Origin: Taklimakanibacter sp021828105
Lineage (GTDB): Bacteria; Pseudomonadota; Alphaproteobacteria; Rhizobiales; Aestuariivirgaceae
Direction: 5' to 3'
DNA: 64,000 bases
Assembly (NCBI GenBank): GCA_021828105.1
Contig: JAKATG010000009.1
Coordinates: 124,001-188,000 of the forward strand
Positions 1 through 7,791 of the stretch are shown here, in pieces. The notes under the pieces were generated by a model, which saw only the letters and a program-made list of their open reading frames with translations, had not been told where the DNA came from and ran no database searches. Made by a program: the position numbers and the translations under genes. Positions within the stretch are counted from its first letter, which is position 1, and every line of letters begins with the position of its first letter.

Positions 1-174
1 GCGCCGCTTCCGATAGTGGCGCGGATGCTCGACCGGATCGAGCGCGATGGCGGCGAGATCGGTCAGCCGCACTTCCGCCCCTTGCTGCTCGAGGATGTCT
101 TTGGCAAATCGAGCGAGGTGATGATTGTAGGATTGCTGCTCGGGATGGGCGACGATGATGAGCGCCTTCACCAT
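1..174 (-). CDS. Flavodoxin-fold NAD(P)H (quinone) oxidoreductase, C-terminus cut off by window edge
   Basis: Only the first 58 codons are present; the gene runs off the left end. The protein opens MVKALIIVAHPEQQSYNHH, the beta1 strand and phosphate-binding loop typical of the Flavodoxin_2 family of soluble FAD/FMN NAD(P)H:quinone reductases (MdaB/KefF type). Its ATG overlaps the stop of the upstream thiamine-diphosphate alpha subunit gene by 7 bp, so the two are probably translationally coupled as the last genes of this minus-strand operon. A quinone reductase here could recycle electrons or remove reactive carbonyl or quinone by-products; that role is inference. The exact subfamily cannot be told from the fragment. 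Confidence 0.75.
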   Translation of the reverse strand, partial: MVKALIIVAHPEQQSYNHHLARFAKDILEQQGAEVRLTDLAAIALDPVEHPRHYRKRR

Positions 175-689
175 TTCTTCTTCCCCAGCATGCGCTGCGA
201 GATCAGTATGGCGATCTGCTGCTCGGCTTCGAAAGCGAATGTGCAGGAGGACTCGGCCATATCGAGAAGGTCCTCGGGCGTGTCGGCGCGCAGGCAGTGG
301 ACGCCCATGGCATGGAGCGATGTCCCCGTCGCGCGTCCCATCGGCACCTGCCAGGGATTGAACTCGGCCCATTCGCCGCGCATCGTCACCAGCATCAGGA
401 GCGGGAAGCGCGACATCGCGGCCAGCGACAGCATATTGATGCAGTTGCCGACGCCGCTCGACTGCATGAGGAGCACGCTGCGCTGGCCGCCAAGCCAGGC
501 GCCGGCGGTGAGCCCGATGCCCTCCTCCTCGGTGGTGAGCACCGTCGATATGACATCGGGATCGGCCAGGAAGAGCTCGATGAGCTTCGAATGACCGGCG
601 TCGGGCACATAGGCCATTTGCCGGATATTCGCCTGCTTCAGGATCTGGTGGAGTCTGGCGGGCCAGTTCTCGATGGCGGCGTCCGTCAC
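168..689 (-). CDS. Thiamine-diphosphate 2-oxoacid decarboxylase, alpha (PYR-domain) subunit, ComD/sulfopyruvate-decarboxylase type
   Basis: The 173-residue protein matches the N-terminal pyrimidine-binding half of two-subunit ThDP decarboxylases (sulfopyruvate and phosphonopyruvate decarboxylase family). The EEE at residues 54-56 should supply the glutamate that activates the cofactor, followed by the SSGVGNCINML segment (78-88) and the family motif RGEWAEFNPWQVPMGRAT (104-121). It has no cofactor-diphosphate motif; that lies in the beta subunit at 5052-5636, on the other strand of the same island. The start is GTG at 689 behind GGAAGG. The gene sits 101 bp after the MaoC-like gene and overlaps the flavodoxin-type gene by 7 bp. 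The true 2-oxo acid is unknown; sulfopyruvate is the name of the family, not shown here. Confidence 0.85.
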   Translation of the reverse strand: MTDAAIENWPARLHQILKQANIRQMAYVPDAGHSKLIELFLADPDVISTVLTTEEEGIGLTAGAWLGGQRSVLLMQSSGVGNCINMLSLAAMSRFPLLMLVTMRGEWAEFNPWQVPMGRATGTSLHAMGVHCLRADTPEDLLDMAESSCTFAFEAEQQIAILISQRMLGKKKW

Positions 690-790
690 GTGCGTTTCCT
701 TCCCCTGTGTTCCGTCTCAGATAAGGCAACTGCCCCAAAAGGATGACTGCCGGTTTTTGTGATCAGCTATAAAGCGGGGCGAGAGCTTCC

Positions 791-1636
791 TCACCAGGAG
801 GCGGAAGCCGTCATGCCGATGGGCACCGTTTCCGAGCCGGTCCAGCATTCGAGCGCGCCATCCCGCAAAGGCGCGGAGCGGACTCGGAAGGGCTGGCGAT
901 GCGTCAGAGGCGCCATGCCGCGATAGGAAAGCCGGCGGGGCGCGCGCCCGGCAATCGCCGCCGCATGATAGAGCAGCAAGGTCGCCTGGAGCGGGCCATG
1001 CACCACGAGCCCCGCATAGCCCTCTTCGCGCATCGCATATTCGACATCGTAGTGAATGCGATGGCTGTTGAAGGTGAGCGCCGAATAACGGAACAAAAGG
1101 ACGGGTGAAGGATCGATCACCGTTTCTGCGACATGTGCCTCGGCAGCTGCTTCCGGCGTCGCCGCTTCGCCGCTTGGCTTGTCGCGATAGACGATATCGT
1201 GACGCTCGCGGATGCATGTCGAGCCATGGGCGCTGAACTCATGGACGACGGTCACGAAGCACAATGGCCCGGAGCGGCCCCTCTTGAGCGCGACATCCGC
1301 GATGCGCGACCGGCGCATGACGGTATCGCCGACCCGCAAGGGCGCCAGCAATTCGAGCTCGCCGCCCGCCCACATGCGGCGCGGCAAAGGCACCGGCGGC
1401 AGGAAATCGCCTCGCTTCGGATGCCCGTCGACATCGGCCTCGGCGAGCGTCGACAGGCGCGGCGCCAGGCACCAATGGAAGGCGAGCGGCGCCGGATCGC
1501 CCTTCTGCGGGAGGGAGAGATCGCCGCCGATCGTCGCTCTGAACGCGCGGACCCGTTCGACGGTAATCTCGTCTTCGGCACTTTCCGTTCGCCCGACCCA
1601 GGCCTGCAAAGAATCGACGTCGATCGCGGTGGTCAT
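791..1636 (-). CDS. MaoC/FAS1-type hot-dog dehydratase (mesaconyl-CoA hydratase-like)
   Basis: This 281-residue protein has an N-terminal FAS1-like dehydratase half and a C-terminal MaoC hot-dog half. The segment SHRIHYDVEYAMREEGYAG followed by LVVHGPLQ carries the Asp/His dyad expected for reversible hydration of an enoyl-CoA. Length and layout fit mesaconyl-C4-CoA hydratase and related enzymes rather than short (R)-enoyl-CoA hydratases. The ATG at 1636 overlaps the stop of the CoA-transferase gene by 4 bp (ATGA), a strong sign of coupling. In the proposed pathway it would add water to the enoyl-CoA made by the acyl-CoA dehydrogenase two genes upstream. Substrate is not established. Confidence 0.8.
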   Translation of the reverse strand: MTTAIDVDSLQAWVGRTESAEDEITVERVRAFRATIGGDLSLPQKGDPAPLAFHWCLAPRLSTLAEADVDGHPKRGDFLPPVPLPRRMWAGGELELLAPLRVGDTVMRRSRIADVALKRGRSGPLCFVTVVHEFSAHGSTCIRERHDIVYRDKPSGEAATPEAAAEAHVAETVIDPSPVLLFRYSALTFNSHRIHYDVEYAMREEGYAGLVVHGPLQATLLLYHAAAIAGRAPRRLSYRGMAPLTHRQPFRVRSAPLRDGALECWTGSETVPIGMTASASW

Positions 1637-2760
1637 GACGGCACGGCCATGGCGGAGAATTCCCGCCGGATCGCGTCGCTGTGCTCGCCGAGCGCCGGCA
1701 CTTTGGCCCGAGCGACATCGGGATGAAGCGGCGGTGCCGCGAGTTCGAAGGATCCGCCCGGAACCTCGCTCGCCGTGCGGCGCAAGGCCGGATGGGTGGC
1801 GAGATCGGCGACCGTCGACACCTTGCCCCAGGCGAGCTGCGCCTGCTCGAGCCTTTGGATCGCTTCGGCGGTCGAGAGCCTGGCGAAGATGGGCCTGATC
1901 TCCGCATCGAGCTCGATGCGGTGGATGAGGCGGGAGGGATTGTCGCGGAAGCGGATGTCGTCGACGAGCTCGGGCCGGTCGAGGACCGCGCAGCACAATC
2001 GCGACCATTCGCCGGCATTCTGGGCGACGATCACCACGGCCCCGTCGCGGCAGGCGACGAGCCCATAAGGATAGATCGCGGCATGCGACAGCCCGACGCG
2101 CGGCGTCGCCCGCCCGGCATAGTCGTGATGCAGCAAGGGCACGTTCATCCAGTCGGCGAGTCCGTCGAACATGGCCATCTCGATCGCCGCACCCTCGCCG
2201 GTGCGCTCGCGCCGGAACAACGCTTCGACGATCGCGGCATGGGCATTCATGCCGGTGCTGATATCGGCCACCGACGCGCCGACCTTGGCCGGCGCGTCGG
2301 GCGCTCCGGTCACGGCGCAGAGGCCCGACTCGGCCTGGACCAGCATGTCATAGGCGCGCATGCCGGCATATGCCGTGTCCTGGCCGTAGCCCACGATGTC
2401 GAGCGCCACCAGGCGGGGAAAGCGCTTGACCAGGTCCTTCGAGCCGAGGCCGAGCCGCCGCGTGGCACCGGGCGCCAGATTCTGGACGAAGACATCGGCC
2501 TTGGCCAGCATCGCCTCGAGCAGGATCTTGTCCTTCTCAGCCTTGATATCGAGCACCAGGCTTTCCTTGCCGCGATTGAGCCAGGCGAAATAGGCGCTGG
2601 TGCCCTGGACGGTCGCATCATAGTGGCGCGCAGTGTCGCCCTCCTCGCGCTCGATCTTGATGACGCGGGCGCCCGCATCGGCAAGCCGCACGGTGCACAT
2701 CGGCGCCGCGACCGCCTGTTCGAGGGCGACGACGAGAAGGCCTGCGAGCGGACGGGTCAT
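1633..2760 (-). CDS. CaiB/BaiF family (class III) CoA-transferase
   Basis: A 375-residue class III CoA-transferase, the usual length for one CaiB/BaiF subunit. The catalytic aspartate that forms the acyl-aspartyl anhydride is expected at D166 in ASVADISTGMNAH. Such enzymes move CoA from a donor thioester such as succinyl-CoA to a free carboxylate. I chose the ATG at 2760 because GAGG sits 6 nt before it and residues upstream of it have no family match. The acyl-CoA dehydrogenase ends 7 bp upstream and the hydratase gene overlaps its stop, so it is the middle gene of a tight operon. It would activate the acid produced by the divergently encoded aldehyde dehydrogenase; this is inference. Confidence 0.88.
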   Translation of the reverse strand: MTRPLAGLLVVALEQAVAAPMCTVRLADAGARVIKIEREEGDTARHYDATVQGTSAYFAWLNRGKESLVLDIKAEKDKILLEAMLAKADVFVQNLAPGATRRLGLGSKDLVKRFPRLVALDIVGYGQDTAYAGMRAYDMLVQAESGLCAVTGAPDAPAKVGASVADISTGMNAHAAIVEALFRRERTGEGAAIEMAMFDGLADWMNVPLLHHDYAGRATPRVGLSHAAIYPYGLVACRDGAVVIVAQNAGEWSRLCCAVLDRPELVDDIRFRDNPSRLIHRIELDAEIRPIFARLSTAEAIQRLEQAQLAWGKVSTVADLATHPALRRTASEVPGGSFELAAPPLHPDVARAKVPALGEHSDAIRREFSAMAVPS

Positions 2761-2767
2761 GAGAGCC

Positions 2768-3931
2768 TCAATAGGAGCGCGGAAGGCCAAGCACATGCTC
2801 GGCGAGATAGCCCAGGATCAGATTGGTCGAGATCGGCGCCACCTGATAGAGCCTCGTCTCGCGGAACTTGCGCTCGATGTCGAATTCCTCGGCGAAGCCG
2901 AAGCCGCCATGGGTCTGGACGCAGACATTGGCCGCTTCCCAGGCGGCATCGGCGGCGAGCATCTTCGCCATGTTCGCTTCGGCACCACAGTCCTTGTTCG
3001 CCTCGAACAGCGACGCGGCTTTATAGACCATGAGCTCGGCGGCGCGCATGCCGGCATAGGCCTTGGCGATCGGGAACTGGATGCCCTGGTTCTGGCCGAT
3101 CGGCCGGCCGAAGACGACACGCTCCTTGGCATAGGCGGAAGCCTTGTCGATGAACCATTTGGCATCGCCGATACATTCGGCGGCGATCAGGATGCGCTCG
3201 GCATTCATGCCGGAAAGGATGTAGCGGAAGCCCTTGCCCTCTTCGCCGATGAGATTCTTGGCCGACACCTTGAGCCCGTCGAAGAACACTTCCGTGGTCG
3301 AATGGTTCATCATCGTGCGGATCGGCCGGATGCTGAGGCCGTGGCCCAGCGCATCGCGCATGTCGACGATGAAGACGGAGAGCCCGTCGGTGCGCTTGAC
3401 TACTTCCTCGCGCGGCGTCGTGCGCGCCAAGAGCAGCATGAGGTCGGAATGCTCGGCGCGCGAGGTCCATACTTTCTGGCCACTGACGACATAGTGGTCG
3501 CCCTCGTGCTTGGCGAAGGTGCGGATCGATGTCGTGTCGGTGCCGCTTGCGGGCTCGGTGACGCCGAAGGCCTGCAGGCGCAATTCGCCCGAGGCGATGC
3601 GCGGCAGATATTCGCGCTTCTGCGCCTCGCCGCCGTGATTGAGCAAAGTGCCCATGATGTACATTTGCGCATGCGAGGCAGCCCCGTTGCAGCCATTGCG
3701 CTGGATCTCCTCGAGGATGACGGCGGCGGCCGAAAGCGGCAGTCCCGATCCGCCATAGGCCTCGGGGATCAGCGCCGAGAGCCAGCCGGCCTCGGTCAGC
3801 GCCTGAACGAACTCCGCCGGATATGTCCGGTCGCGATCGCATTGGCGCCAATAGTCGCCGGGAAATCGCAGGCAGAGCTTGCGGATCTCTTCCCTGATCT
3901 CGCGATGCGACGTTACTTCTTCGCTGTCCAT
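2768..3931 (-). CDS. Acyl-CoA dehydrogenase family protein
   Basis: A full-length (387 aa) soluble FAD acyl-CoA dehydrogenase. The segments FGVTEPASGTDTTS and HGGFGFAEEFDIERKFRE are the usual FAD/substrate-contact regions. At the C-terminus, where short- and medium-chain enzymes have a YEGT motif with the catalytic Glu, this protein reads YQVAPIS, so the base probably comes from another place. The NAER sequence in helix G lies where isovaleryl-CoA and long-chain enzymes carry their Glu (inference by alignment from memory). RBS AGGAG is 6 nt before the ATG. It leads the minus-strand operon after the LysR gene (89 bp gap) and should create the double bond that the MaoC-like enzyme hydrates. Confidence 0.88.
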   Translation of the reverse strand: MDSEEVTSHREIREEIRKLCLRFPGDYWRQCDRDRTYPAEFVQALTEAGWLSALIPEAYGGSGLPLSAAAVILEEIQRNGCNGAASHAQMYIMGTLLNHGGEAQKREYLPRIASGELRLQAFGVTEPASGTDTTSIRTFAKHEGDHYVVSGQKVWTSRAEHSDLMLLLARTTPREEVVKRTDGLSVFIVDMRDALGHGLSIRPIRTMMNHSTTEVFFDGLKVSAKNLIGEEGKGFRYILSGMNAERILIAAECIGDAKWFIDKASAYAKERVVFGRPIGQNQGIQFPIAKAYAGMRAAELMVYKAASLFEANKDCGAEANMAKMLAADAAWEAANVCVQTHGGFGFAEEFDIERKFRETRLYQVAPISTNLILGYLAEHVLGLPRSY

Positions 3932-4020
3932 TGAAGCTCCTGAGATTCGCTCCTCGGTTTTTTACGCGGCGCCACGAAATAACACCAAGACATAGAGGTT
4001 CGATGAGATATAGCGAGTTT

Positions 4021-4956
4021 CTATGCCTTGTCGCTCAGCAAGTGCCCTGCCCAGACGCCGCTCGAGACGAGATCGCCGACCACGGCGCCGATGCTTTCAC
4101 CGGCAAATCGGGTGAGCCGGCTGATCGGACGGTCGCCCGGATAAGCGAGGATCAGGCGGCGCGTCGGGGTCGGATCGACGAGAGGGGCGGCCTTGAGCCG
4201 GCCCGCGGCGATATCTTCGTGAATGGGCGCCAAAGGCAGGATCGTCAGGCCGAAGCCCGTCTTCACCAGGTCCTTGAGCGTCGAAAGCGAGTCGGCCTCG
4301 AGGGCGACGCAGAAGGAGATGCCCGCCTCCTCGGCGCAGCGGTCGACAATGGCGCGAAGCCCATGCCTCGCGCTCGGCAGCAGCATCTTCTCGCCGGCGA
4401 GCTTCTGGAACGGCACGGCCCGGATCTGGACCAGGTCCGCTTCGGCGGGCCCGATCAGGAACAGGTTTTCGAGGAGAAGCGGCTTGATCTTGAGGGTTCG
4501 CGAGGGTTGCGGGTCATAGAGCACAGCGACATCGACCTCGCCGCGCTGCAGCCAGTCGAGGAGATAGCCGGTGAAAGCCGGCACGAAACGCGGCACCACT
4601 TGCGGATGCTTGTCGCGGAACAGCCGGGCGAGCGGAGCGGTGATGATCTCGGCGACGGTCGGCGGCATGCCGATGGCGACGGTGCCTTGCAGCGACGCAT
4701 TGAGATCGGCGACCGAGGCGCGGATCTGCTCCATCTCGCCGAGGACTCTCAGCGCATGCGCCAGCACCTCGCGGCCGATATCGGTGATCACCATGCCGCG
4801 GCCGTGGCGGTCGAAGAGCCGCGCCCCCAATTCCTCCTCGAGCAGGCGGATCTGCCGGCTGAGCGCCGGCTGGGCGATATGGAGCCGGTCGGAGGCTTTG
4901 CTCAGGCTTCCGAGCTCCGCCACATGCACCAGGGTGCGCAATTGGCCGACATCCAT
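4021..4956 (-). CDS. LysR-family transcriptional regulator of the 2-oxoacid island
   Basis: A 311-residue LysR regulator with an N-terminal winged helix (MDVGQLRTLVHVAELGSLSK onward, with the recognition segment AQPALSRQIRLLEEELG) and a periplasmic-binding-protein-like effector domain from about residue 90. The ATG at 4956 gives the canonical LysR N-terminus; a longer reading from 4992 has no extra homology. It lies between the two arms of the island: the acyl-CoA dehydrogenase operon is downstream on the same strand and the beta subunit/aldehyde dehydrogenase operon is divergent, 95 bp away. That is the classical arrangement for a LysR activator controlling both arms in response to a pathway intermediate. 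Confidence 0.88.
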   Translation of the reverse strand: MDVGQLRTLVHVAELGSLSKASDRLHIAQPALSRQIRLLEEELGARLFDRHGRGMVITDIGREVLAHALRVLGEMEQIRASVADLNASLQGTVAIGMPPTVAEIITAPLARLFRDKHPQVVPRFVPAFTGYLLDWLQRGEVDVAVLYDPQPSRTLKIKPLLLENLFLIGPAEADLVQIRAVPFQKLAGEKMLLPSARHGLRAIVDRCAEEAGISFCVALEADSLSTLKDLVKTGFGLTILPLAPIHEDIAAGRLKAAPLVDPTPTRRLILAYPGDRPISRLTRFAGESIGAVVGDLVSSGVWAGHLLSDKA

Positions 4957-4973
4957 CCGATTATTCGCTTTTT

Positions 4974-5012
4974 GCGATAGCTGCTCACGCAATATACGAT
5001 TTATTCTATCGC
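4974..5012. promoter_or_regulatory. Candidate LysR operator in the divergent promoter region
   Basis: A perfect 7-bp inverted repeat GCGATAG (4974-4980) and CTATCGC (5006-5012) is separated by 25 bp and encloses a second dyad, AATA (4991-4994) and TATT (5002-5005). It fills the 95-bp gap between the LysR start and the beta-subunit start. Position and symmetry suit a LysR recognition/activation site pair, but no binding is known. Confidence 0.4.
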
Positions 5013-5051
5013 CGGCAATGGACTAGGGGATGAGTCAAAGGGAGAAGGCAG

Positions 5052-5636
5052 ATGACATCGGAGATGAACCGGCGCGAGGCCGTCAAGGCGCTGCTCGACT
5101 ATCGCGACAAGCTTCTCGTCGTCACCGGCCTCGGCTCGCCGAGCTATGACGTCCATGCCTGCGGCGATGCGGAGAGCAACTTCTATCTGTGGGGCGCCAT
5201 GGGATCGGCCGCGCTTGTCGGCCTCGGCCTCGCCCAGGCGCAGCCCAAGCGGCGCGTGCTCGTCATCACCGGCGATGGCGAGCAGCTCATGGGCCTGGGC
5301 GGCCTCGCGACGATAGGCGCCGCTGCGCCGAAGAACCTCACCATTGCCGTCATCGACAATGGCCATTTCGGCGAGACCGGCATGCAATTGAGCCACACCG
5401 GCAAGGGCCTGAGCCTCGCCAAGGTCGCTACTGCCTGCGGATTCGCCGAAGTCGAGGAAGTGTGCGATATCAAAAACGTCAGGCGCATCCGCAAGAGATT
5501 GCATGAGACCATGGTGGGACCGCGCTTCATCGTCCTGAAGGTCAAGCCCGAAAACCTGCCGCGCTCGCTGCCGCCGCGCGATGCCGTCCATGTGAAGAAC
5601 AGGTTCCGCGCCGCCCTCGGCTTCCCGACCATTTGA
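5052..5636 (+). CDS. Thiamine-diphosphate 2-oxoacid decarboxylase, beta (PP-domain) subunit, ComE type
   Basis: The 194-residue protein is the diphosphate-binding half of a split ThDP decarboxylase. GDG at 74-76 followed by DN at 102-103 forms the Mg-ThDP motif (GDGEQLMGLGGLATIG, then IAVIDNGHFG), and the tail IVLKVKPENLPRS is family-typical. The partner alpha subunit is encoded 4.4 kb away on the opposite strand, so the two halves are split between divergent operons rather than adjacent as in comDE. The ATG at 5052 has GGAGAAGG upstream. The aldehyde dehydrogenase begins 10 bp after its stop, so the aldehyde released by decarboxylation can be oxidised at once. Confidence 0.88.
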   Translation: MTSEMNRREAVKALLDYRDKLLVVTGLGSPSYDVHACGDAESNFYLWGAMGSAALVGLGLAQAQPKRRVLVITGDGEQLMGLGGLATIGAAAPKNLTIAVIDNGHFGETGMQLSHTGKGLSLAKVATACGFAEVEEVCDIKNVRRIRKRLHETMVGPRFIVLKVKPENLPRSLPPRDAVHVKNRFRAALGFPTI

Positions 5637-5646
5637 AGGTTTGCGC

Positions 5647-7134
5647 ATGGCGACTCTCGAACGCTTCCACAATATCGTCGATGGCGGGAAGGCCACGGCC
5701 GCCAGCGGCCGCTGGTTTCCCTCCTACAATCCGTTCACGGGCGAGGCCTGGGCGGAAATCCCGCATGGCGATGCGACCGATGTCGATCGAGCCGTCATCG
5801 CCGCCGATCGCGCCTTCACCGGCGGCGACTGGCCGAAGCTCACCGCCTCGGCGCGCGGCAAGCTGCTGCATCGCTTCGCCGATCTCGTGCTGAGCGAAGC
5901 GGAACGCCTGGCCCGGATCGAGACGCGCGACAATGGCAAGCTCTTCGCCGAAATGTCGGGCCAGCTCCGCTATATCCCGGAATGGTTCCACTATTTCGGC
6001 GGCCTCGCCGACAAGATCGAAGGCGCGGTCTTGCCGATGGACAAGCCCAACATGTTCGCCTTCACCCGCCGCGAGCCGCTGGGCGTGGTCGCGGCGATCA
6101 CGCCGTGGAATTCGCCGCTCCTGCTCCTCGCCTGGAAGCTGGCGCCGGCGCTCGCCGCCGGCAACACCGTCGTCATCAAGCCATCCGAATTTGCTTCCGC
6201 CTCGACGCTCGCTTTTGCCGAGCTCTTCGCCAAAGCGGGTTTCCCGAAGGGAGTCGTCAACACGGTGACGGGCTATGGCTCGGAGATCGGACAATCCCTC
6301 ACCGAGCATCCGCTCATCGCCAAGATCGCCTTCACCGGCGGCGATGCGACCGGCGCGCAAGTGGGTGCGGCCGCTACGCGCCATTTGAAGCATGTCACTT
6401 TGGAGCTCGGCGGCAAGTCGCCCAATATCGTCTTCGCCGACGCCCGGCTCGACAATGCGGTGAAGGGCGCCGTTGCCGGCATCTTCGCCGCTTCCGGCCA
6501 GACCTGCATCGCGGGCTCGCGCCTTCTGGTCGAGCGTAGCATCCATGACGACTTCGTCGACCGTCTCCTCGCCTTGGCGCGCCAGGCCAAGCTTGGCGAT
6601 CCCGCCGAGGCCGAAACCCAGGTCGGACCGATCACCACCGAAGCGCAGCTCAAGAAGGTCCTTTCTTACATCGATATTGCCAAGGCCGAAGGCGCGAAGC
6701 TCATGCTCGGCGGCAAGCGCCCCGAGGTGCCCCATCTGGCGCAAGGCTGGTTCGTCGAGCCCACGATCTTCGCCGGCGTCGACAACCGCATGCGCATCGC
6801 GCGCGAGGAGGTCTTCGGGCCGGTGCTCAGCATCATCCCCTTCAGCGATGAGGACGAAGCGGTGAGCATCGCCAATGACAATGCCTATGGGCTCGCCGCC
6901 GGCGTGTGGACGGAGAATGCGCGGCGCGCTTTGCGCATGGCGGAGCGCATCCGCGCCGGCACGGTATGGATCAACACCTATCGCGCGGTGAGCTATCTCG
7001 CTCCCTTTGGCGGCATGAAGCGCTCAGGGTTGGGGCGCGAGAGCGGCATGCGCGCGATCGATGAATATCTGCAAACCAAGTCGGTCTGGATGAACCTTGC
7101 CGAAGACTTCCCCAATCCCTTCGTCCTGCGCTGA
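5647..7134 (+). CDS. NAD(P)-dependent aldehyde dehydrogenase
   Basis: A full-length (495 aa) ALDH-superfamily enzyme. Catalytic residues are visible: N155 (ITPWNSPLL), K178 (VVIKPSE), general base E253 (LELGGKSPN) and nucleophile C287 (GQTCIAG), with the end motif GGMKRSGLGRE. An RBS GAAGG overlaps the stop of the beta-subunit gene and lies 7 nt before the ATG at 5647; this is preferred over the upstream in-frame TTG. Co-transcription with the decarboxylase beta subunit argues that its substrate is the aldehyde from that reaction. The product acid would then be a substrate for the island's CoA-transferase. The aldehyde's identity is not shown by sequence. Confidence 0.93.
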   Translation: MATLERFHNIVDGGKATAASGRWFPSYNPFTGEAWAEIPHGDATDVDRAVIAADRAFTGGDWPKLTASARGKLLHRFADLVLSEAERLARIETRDNGKLFAEMSGQLRYIPEWFHYFGGLADKIEGAVLPMDKPNMFAFTRREPLGVVAAITPWNSPLLLLAWKLAPALAAGNTVVIKPSEFASASTLAFAELFAKAGFPKGVVNTVTGYGSEIGQSLTEHPLIAKIAFTGGDATGAQVGAAATRHLKHVTLELGGKSPNIVFADARLDNAVKGAVAGIFAASGQTCIAGSRLLVERSIHDDFVDRLLALARQAKLGDPAEAETQVGPITTEAQLKKVLSYIDIAKAEGAKLMLGGKRPEVPHLAQGWFVEPTIFAGVDNRMRIAREEVFGPVLSIIPFSDEDEAVSIANDNAYGLAAGVWTENARRALRMAERIRAGTVWINTYRAVSYLAPFGGMKRSGLGRESGMRAIDEYLQTKSVWMNLAEDFPNPFVLR

Positions 7135-7137
7135 GCC

Positions 7138-7698
7138 TCAAGCTTTTCGCCGCGTGACCATCGGCTTCGTGCCTTCATAGCGCAGGCGCTTGCACATGAG
7201 GGCAAAGCCGTCGAGATTGTCGATGATGCGGCCGAAGATGCAGGCCTGGTTCGGATGCTGGAGGCCTTCCTTCGTGTAGATCGTCGTCGGGAAATTCACG
7301 CAGGCGTTCCGCCCATAGGCGATCGTCACTTCCTCGATATAAGGATCCCAGATCATGTCGCCGGGCGCCAGCTGCTGGAAGCGGTTCTCGAGCTCATAGC
7401 CCAGCTTGTCGAGCATGGGTACCCGGTCGAGATAGAAGGCGGCGTGCCCGAACCAGGCGCAGTGGATCATGTTGCCGCCATAGGGCAAGAGCTCCCAGAA
7501 GGCCTGGCAGGTCTTGGGCGCCAGATGGTCGAGCAGCACGGCGCCGAAGATGTCGCCGCCCATTTCGAGCTCGAGCCGCCGGGCGTCGGGCGGGATGGCA
7601 TGCGGGATCTCGAAGCGGTCATACCACCAGCCGTCCCACATTTCGCGCTGGGCCGCCTTGTCATTCGGATCCATGCCGACGTCTTTGCGCTCACTCAT
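7138..7698 (-). CDS. DUF3830 family protein (cyclophilin-like fold)
   Basis: A 186-residue cytosolic protein that I assign to DUF3830 from the pattern GGDIFGAVLLDHLAPKTCQ followed by an internal FGHAAFYLD segment and the C-terminal FGRIIDNLDGFALM. DUF3830 members are small beta-barrel proteins found beside amidohydrolases and amino-acid catabolic genes; no activity is firmly assigned. The ATG at 7698 is preceded by GGAGCACC. It converges on the aldehyde dehydrogenase (3 bp between stops) and diverges from the MocR regulator 93 bp away, so it is a likely MocR target. This protein looks N-terminally extended relative to the domain start. Confidence 0.7.
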   Translation of the reverse strand: MSERKDVGMDPNDKAAQREMWDGWWYDRFEIPHAIPPDARRLELEMGGDIFGAVLLDHLAPKTCQAFWELLPYGGNMIHCAWFGHAAFYLDRVPMLDKLGYELENRFQQLAPGDMIWDPYIEEVTIAYGRNACVNFPTTIYTKEGLQHPNQACIFGRIIDNLDGFALMCKRLRYEGTKPMVTRRKA

Positions 7699-7741
7699 CT
7701 GGTGCTCCTGAGCATTGGTTGAACGTCTGCATCTGGCTCCG

Positions 7742-7769
7742 GAAATGGATTTATTGAAACGACCATTTC
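7742..7769. promoter_or_regulatory. Candidate MocR operator (inverted repeat)
   Basis: GAAATGG (7742-7748) and CCATTTC (7763-7769) form a perfect 7-bp inverted repeat with 14 bp between, in the 93-bp gap between the divergent DUF3830 and MocR genes and ending 22 bp before the MocR ATG. MocR proteins bind paired half-sites in such gaps, so autoregulation plus control of DUF3830 is likely. Confidence 0.4.
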
Positions 7770-7791
7770 TTGCTAGACTGACAATACCATT

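Noticed and set aside
168..7134. Sulfolactate/sulfopyruvate degradation pathway
   Set aside because: The decarboxylase halves are of the ComD/ComE family, but no sulfolactate dehydrogenase, sulfoacetaldehyde acetyltransferase or sulfite exporter is present, and the acyl-CoA genes point elsewhere.
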